From: Chiridota heheva
Lineage: Eukaryota > Echinodermata > Holothuroidea > Apodida > Chiridotidae
NCBI GenBank assembly: GCA_020152595.1
Contig: JAIGNY010001807.1
Location: forward strand, 815,001-879,000
Length of the DNA stretch: 64,000 bases
Reading direction: 5' to 3'
The position numbers and the translations under genes were made by a program. Of the stretch, positions 60,274 through 64,000 are shown one piece after another (position 1 is the first letter of the stretch; each line of letters opens with the position of its first letter). A model generated the notes under the pieces. That model searched no databases, was not told the DNA's origin, and was given only the letters and a program-made list of their open reading frames with translations.

Positions 60274-60402
60274 CCTGAAGGATATATGGTATGTCCAATC
60301 CCCTACTGTAGTATACATGACGTCCACGCTCTGACCAGATGGGAAGCGGGCCAAAACTGTTGTCTTAGAGTGGTCCTACACACAGGATCCTTATTGCTGC
60401 AG
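60274..60402 (+). CDS. CMIP: CMIP orthologue, second coding exon (PH domain)
   Basis: The 129-base exon lies between tttttttcag and cag|gtatgt, phase 0 at both ends, so it joins 36218-36451 without a split codon. It encodes PEGYMVCPIPYCSIHDVHAL, then TRWEAGQNCCLRVVLHTGSL and LLQ. Vertebrate CMIP has PTGYMENSVSYS-IEDVQ at the same exon start, with W-x-x-A-x-x-YCLQ and a GG-x-VLLQ end, so exon boundary and PH-domain strand pattern both agree. The preceding exon's last residues (SRT) fit the family's SATPTGYM junction. The rest of CMIP lies beyond the window. Confidence 0.92.
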
Positions 60403-60884
60403 GTATGTACTTTAATTCTGTTTTAATGAAAATGAAATTTTGTGAAGAGAGAGGTTCCTTTTCAATCCCCATCCAAGGAGGGTTGCTATTTGAAGAGGGA
60501 ATCTCGATCTTCTCAGTACAACTTTTAAAATTGTGATCTTCATATCTTTCATGTCACATCCGATTGTGGATCGTTTCTAATAAAGTACATGCTGTATGCA
60601 TTAGTTTTGTATGTACAGACCCCTAGCTTAATTTAAAAAGGGGCAGGGTGCTAGACTTGTTGAGGGGCTCATTAATGCGTGCGCTCGAAGCACTGCATCT
60701 TAGACAATCCCTGATAAATATCTGTTGTCCCTTCCCTTAAAGTTATAGTAACTAGGAAATCAGGCAAAATCAATGCATGCATTTGGGCAAAATATACAGG
60801 AAAGTCCAAGAAGGGTGAAGAAACAAGAGTAAAGGTAACTTGGAATGTGTTCTCACTTAGGCAGGAGCTCACAATCAGACCCAC
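60403..60884 (+). other. Start of CMIP intron 2, unique sequence
   Basis: It begins gtatgt. About 480 bases without a recognisable element precede the satellite. Confidence 0.7.
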
Positions 60885-63800
60885 CACAGGCGGTCAGATC
60901 CACCACAGGCGATTAGACCCACCGAACGCTCACCGAATCTGATTGCAGTCACTTGATCTTGATGCTAGATGCAGGTAGGATTATGATCTAGAGCAGGCGA
61001 TCAGATGCACTGAATGCTCACCGAATCTGATTGCAGTCACTTGATCTTGATGCTAGATGCAGGTAGGATTATGATCCAGAGCAGGCGATCAGATGCACTG
61101 AACGCTCACCGAATCTGATTGCAGTCACTTGATCTTGATGCTAGATGCAGGTAGGATTATGATCTAGAGCAGGCGATCAGATGCACTGAACGCTCACCGA
61201 ATCTGATTGCAGTCACTTGATCTTGATGCTAGATGCAGATAGGATTATGATCTAAAGCAGGCGATCAGATGCACCAAACGCTCACCGAATCTGATTGCAG
61301 TCACTTGATCTTGATGCTAGATGCAGGTAGGATTATGATCCAGAGCTGTCAATCAAATGCACTGAATGCTCACCGAATCTGATTGCAGTCACTTGATCTT
61401 GATGCTAGATGCTGGTAGGATTATGATCCAGAGCTGTCAATCAAATGCACTGAACGCTCACCGAATCTGATTGCAGTCACTTGATCTTGATGCTAGATGC
61501 AGATAGGATTATGATCTAGAGCAGGCGATCAAATGCACTGAATGCTCACCGAATCTGATTGCAGTCACTTGATCTTGATGCTAGATGCAGGTAGGATTAT
61601 GATCCAGAGCTGTCAATCAAATGCACTGAATGCTCACCGAATCTGATTGCAGTCACTTGATCTTGATGCTAGATGCAGGTAGGATTACGATCCAGAGCTG
61701 TCAATCAAATGCACTGAACGCTCACCGAATCTGATTGCAGTCACTTGATCTTGATGCTAGATGCTGGTAGGATTATGATCCAGAGCTGTCAATCAAATGC
61801 ACTGAATGCTCACCGAATCTGATTGCAGTCACTTGATCTTGATGCAGGTAGGATTATGATCTAGAGCAGGCGATCAGATGCACTGAACGCTCACCGAATC
61901 TGATTGCAGTCACTTGATCTTGATGCTAGATGCAGATAGGATTACGATCTAGAGCAGGCGATCAGATGCACTGAATGCTCACCGAATCTGATTGCAGTCA
62001 CTTGATCTTGATGCTAGATGCAGATAGGATTACGATCCAGAGCTGTCAATCAAATGCACTGAACGCTCACCGAATCTGATTGCAGTCACTTGATCTTGAT
62101 GCTAGATGCTGGTAGGATTATGATCCAGAACTGTCAATCAAATGCACTGAACGCTCACCGAATCTGATTGCAGTCACTTGATCTTGATGCTAGATGCTGG
62201 TAGGATTTGATCCAGAGCTGTCAATCAAATGCACTGAACGCTCACCGAATCTGATTGCAGTCACTTGATCTTGATGCTAGATGCAGATAGGATTACGATC
62301 TAGAGCAGGCGATCAGATGCACTGAACGCTCACCGAATCTGATTGCAGTCACTTGATCTTGATGCTAGATGCAGGTAGGATTATGATCCAGAGCTGTCAA
62401 TCAGATGCACTGAACGCTCACCGAATCTGATTGCAGTCACTTGATCTTGATCCTAGATGCAGGTAGGATTATGATCTAGAGCTGTCAATCAGATGCACTG
62501 AACGCTCACCGAATCTGATTGCAGTCACTTGATCTTGATGCTAGATGCAGGTAGGATTATGATCCAGAGCTGTCAATCAGATGCACTGAACGCTCACCGA
62601 ATCTGATTGCAGTCACTTGATCTTGATCCTAGATGCAGGTAGGATTATGATCTAGAGCAGGCGATCAGATGCACCGAACGCTCACCGAATCTGATTGCAG
62701 TCACTTGATCTTGATGCTAGATGCAGATAGGATTACGATCTAGAGCAGGCGATCAGATGCACTGAACGCTCACGAATCTGATTGCAGTCACTTGATCTTG
62801 ATGCTAGATGCAGGTAGGATTATGATCCAGAGCTGTCAATCAGATGCACTGAACGCTCACCGAATCTGATTGCAGTCACTTGATCTTGATCCTAGATGCA
62901 GGTAGGATTATGATCTAGAGCAGGCGATCAGATGCACCGAACGCTCACCGAATCTGATTGCAGTCACTTGATCTTGATGCTAGATGCAGATAGGATTACG
63001 ATCTAGAGCAGGCGATCAGATGCACTGAACGCTCACCGAATCTGATTGCAGTCACTTGATCTTGATCCTAGATGCAGGTAGGATTACGATCCAGAGCTGT
63101 CAATCAAATGCACTGAACGCTCACCGAATCTGATTGCAGTCACTTGATCTTGATGCTAGATGCAGATAGGATTACGATCTAGAGCAGGCGATCAGATGCA
63201 CTGAACGCTCACCGAATCTGATTGCAGTCACTTGATCTTGATGCTAGATGCAGGTAGGATTATGATCCAGAGCTGTCAATCAGATGCACTGAACGCTCAC
63301 CGAATCTGATTGCAGTCACTTGATCTTGATCCTAGATGCAGGTAGGATTATGATCTAGAGCTGTCAATCAGATGCACTGAACGCTCACCGAATCTGATTG
63401 CAGTCACTTGATCTTGATGCTAGATGCAGGTAGGATTATGATCCAGAGCTGTCAATCAGATGCACTGAACGCTCACCGAATCTGATTGCAGTCACTTGAT
63501 CTTGATCCTAGATGCAGGCAGGATTATGATCCAGAGCTGTCAATCAAATGCACTGAACGCTCACCGAATCTGATTGCAGTCACTTGATCTTGATGCAGGT
63601 AGGATTATGATCTAGAGCAGGCGATCAGATGCACTGAACGCTCACCGAATCTGATTGCAGTCACTTGATCTTGATCCTAGATGCAGGTAGGATTACGATC
63701 TAGAGCTGTCAATCAAATGCACTGAACGCTCACCGAATCTGATTGCAGTCACTTGATCTTGATCCTAGATGCAGGCAGGATTATGATCTAGAGCTGTCAA

Positions 63801-64000
63801 TCAGATGCACTGAACGCTCACCGAATCTGATTGCAGTCACTTGATCTTGATGCTAGATGCAGGTAGGATTACGATCCAGCGCTGTCAATCAAATGCACTG
63901 AACGCTCACCGAATCTGATTGCAGTCACTTGATCTTGATGCTAGATGCAGATAGGATTACGATCTAGAGCAGGCGATCAGATGCACCGAACGCTCACCGA
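60885..64000. repeat. 88-bp satellite, ~35 copies, continuing past the window
   Basis: The unit is 'cgctcaccgaatctgattgc agtcacttgatcttgatgct agatgcaggtaggattatga tctagagcaggcgatcagat gcactgaa'. Two alternative half-units are mixed: gcaggcgatcagatg and gctgtcaatca(a/g)atg. Secondary markers are gatgctag or gatcctag; caggtag, cagatag or ctggtag; and attatgat or attacgat. Two copies (near 61845 and 63593) lack the 7 bases ctagatg. It lies within CMIP intron 2. Confidence 0.98.

Noticed and set aside
58295..64000. CRISPR array
   Set aside because: Direct repeats here are contiguous tandem units without unique spacers, in an animal genome.

Overview
The window is AT-rich, intron-rich animal DNA with no bacterial gene organisation. 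Two protein-coding genes are recognisable, both only in part and both on the + strand. The last four coding exons of a MEAK7/TLDC1 orthologue (TLDc domain and C-terminus) lie at 1-11488. The first two coding exons of a CMIP (c-Maf-inducing protein) orthologue lie at 36218-36451 and 60274-60402, separated by a 23.8-kb intron. Exon boundaries follow GT-AG splice sites with consistent phase. Tandem arrays, tRNA-derived SINEs, a Polinton and recurrent AGGCCTA motifs suggest a marine invertebrate deuterostome, possibly an echinoderm. That placement is an inference from sequence style, not a proof.

Layout: 1-11.5 kb, MEAK7 3' half, whose introns hold five tandem arrays, a MITE and a dispersed repeat family. 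11.5-18.8 kb, intergenic, with a 15-bp minisatellite and three SINE copies. 18.85-27.09 kb, a decayed Maverick/Polinton. It has short terminal inverted repeats, a near-matching 6-bp target duplication, an integrase, a packaging ATPase, a capsid-type protein, coiled-coil and membrane proteins, and a PolB cut off after palm motif A. Every long gene in it is broken. 27.1-36.2 kb, intergenic, with hAT-like MITEs, an inverted pair of palindromic elements around a tRNA-like sequence, and an unrecognised basic ORF that ends in a histone-type stem-loop. 36.2-60.3 kb, CMIP exon 1 and giant intron 1 with more arrays. 60.4-64 kb, CMIP intron 2, filled to the window edge by an 88-bp satellite.

Tandem arrays cover roughly 12-13 kb, about a fifth of the window, each with its own unrelated unit. 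Most long open frames are by-products of these arrays. MEAK7 (lysosomal mTOR-linked TLDc protein) and CMIP (PH/leucine-rich-repeat signalling adaptor) have no known joint function. Both lie on the same arm of human chromosome 16 (16q23-q24), so their adjacency here looks like conserved linkage.
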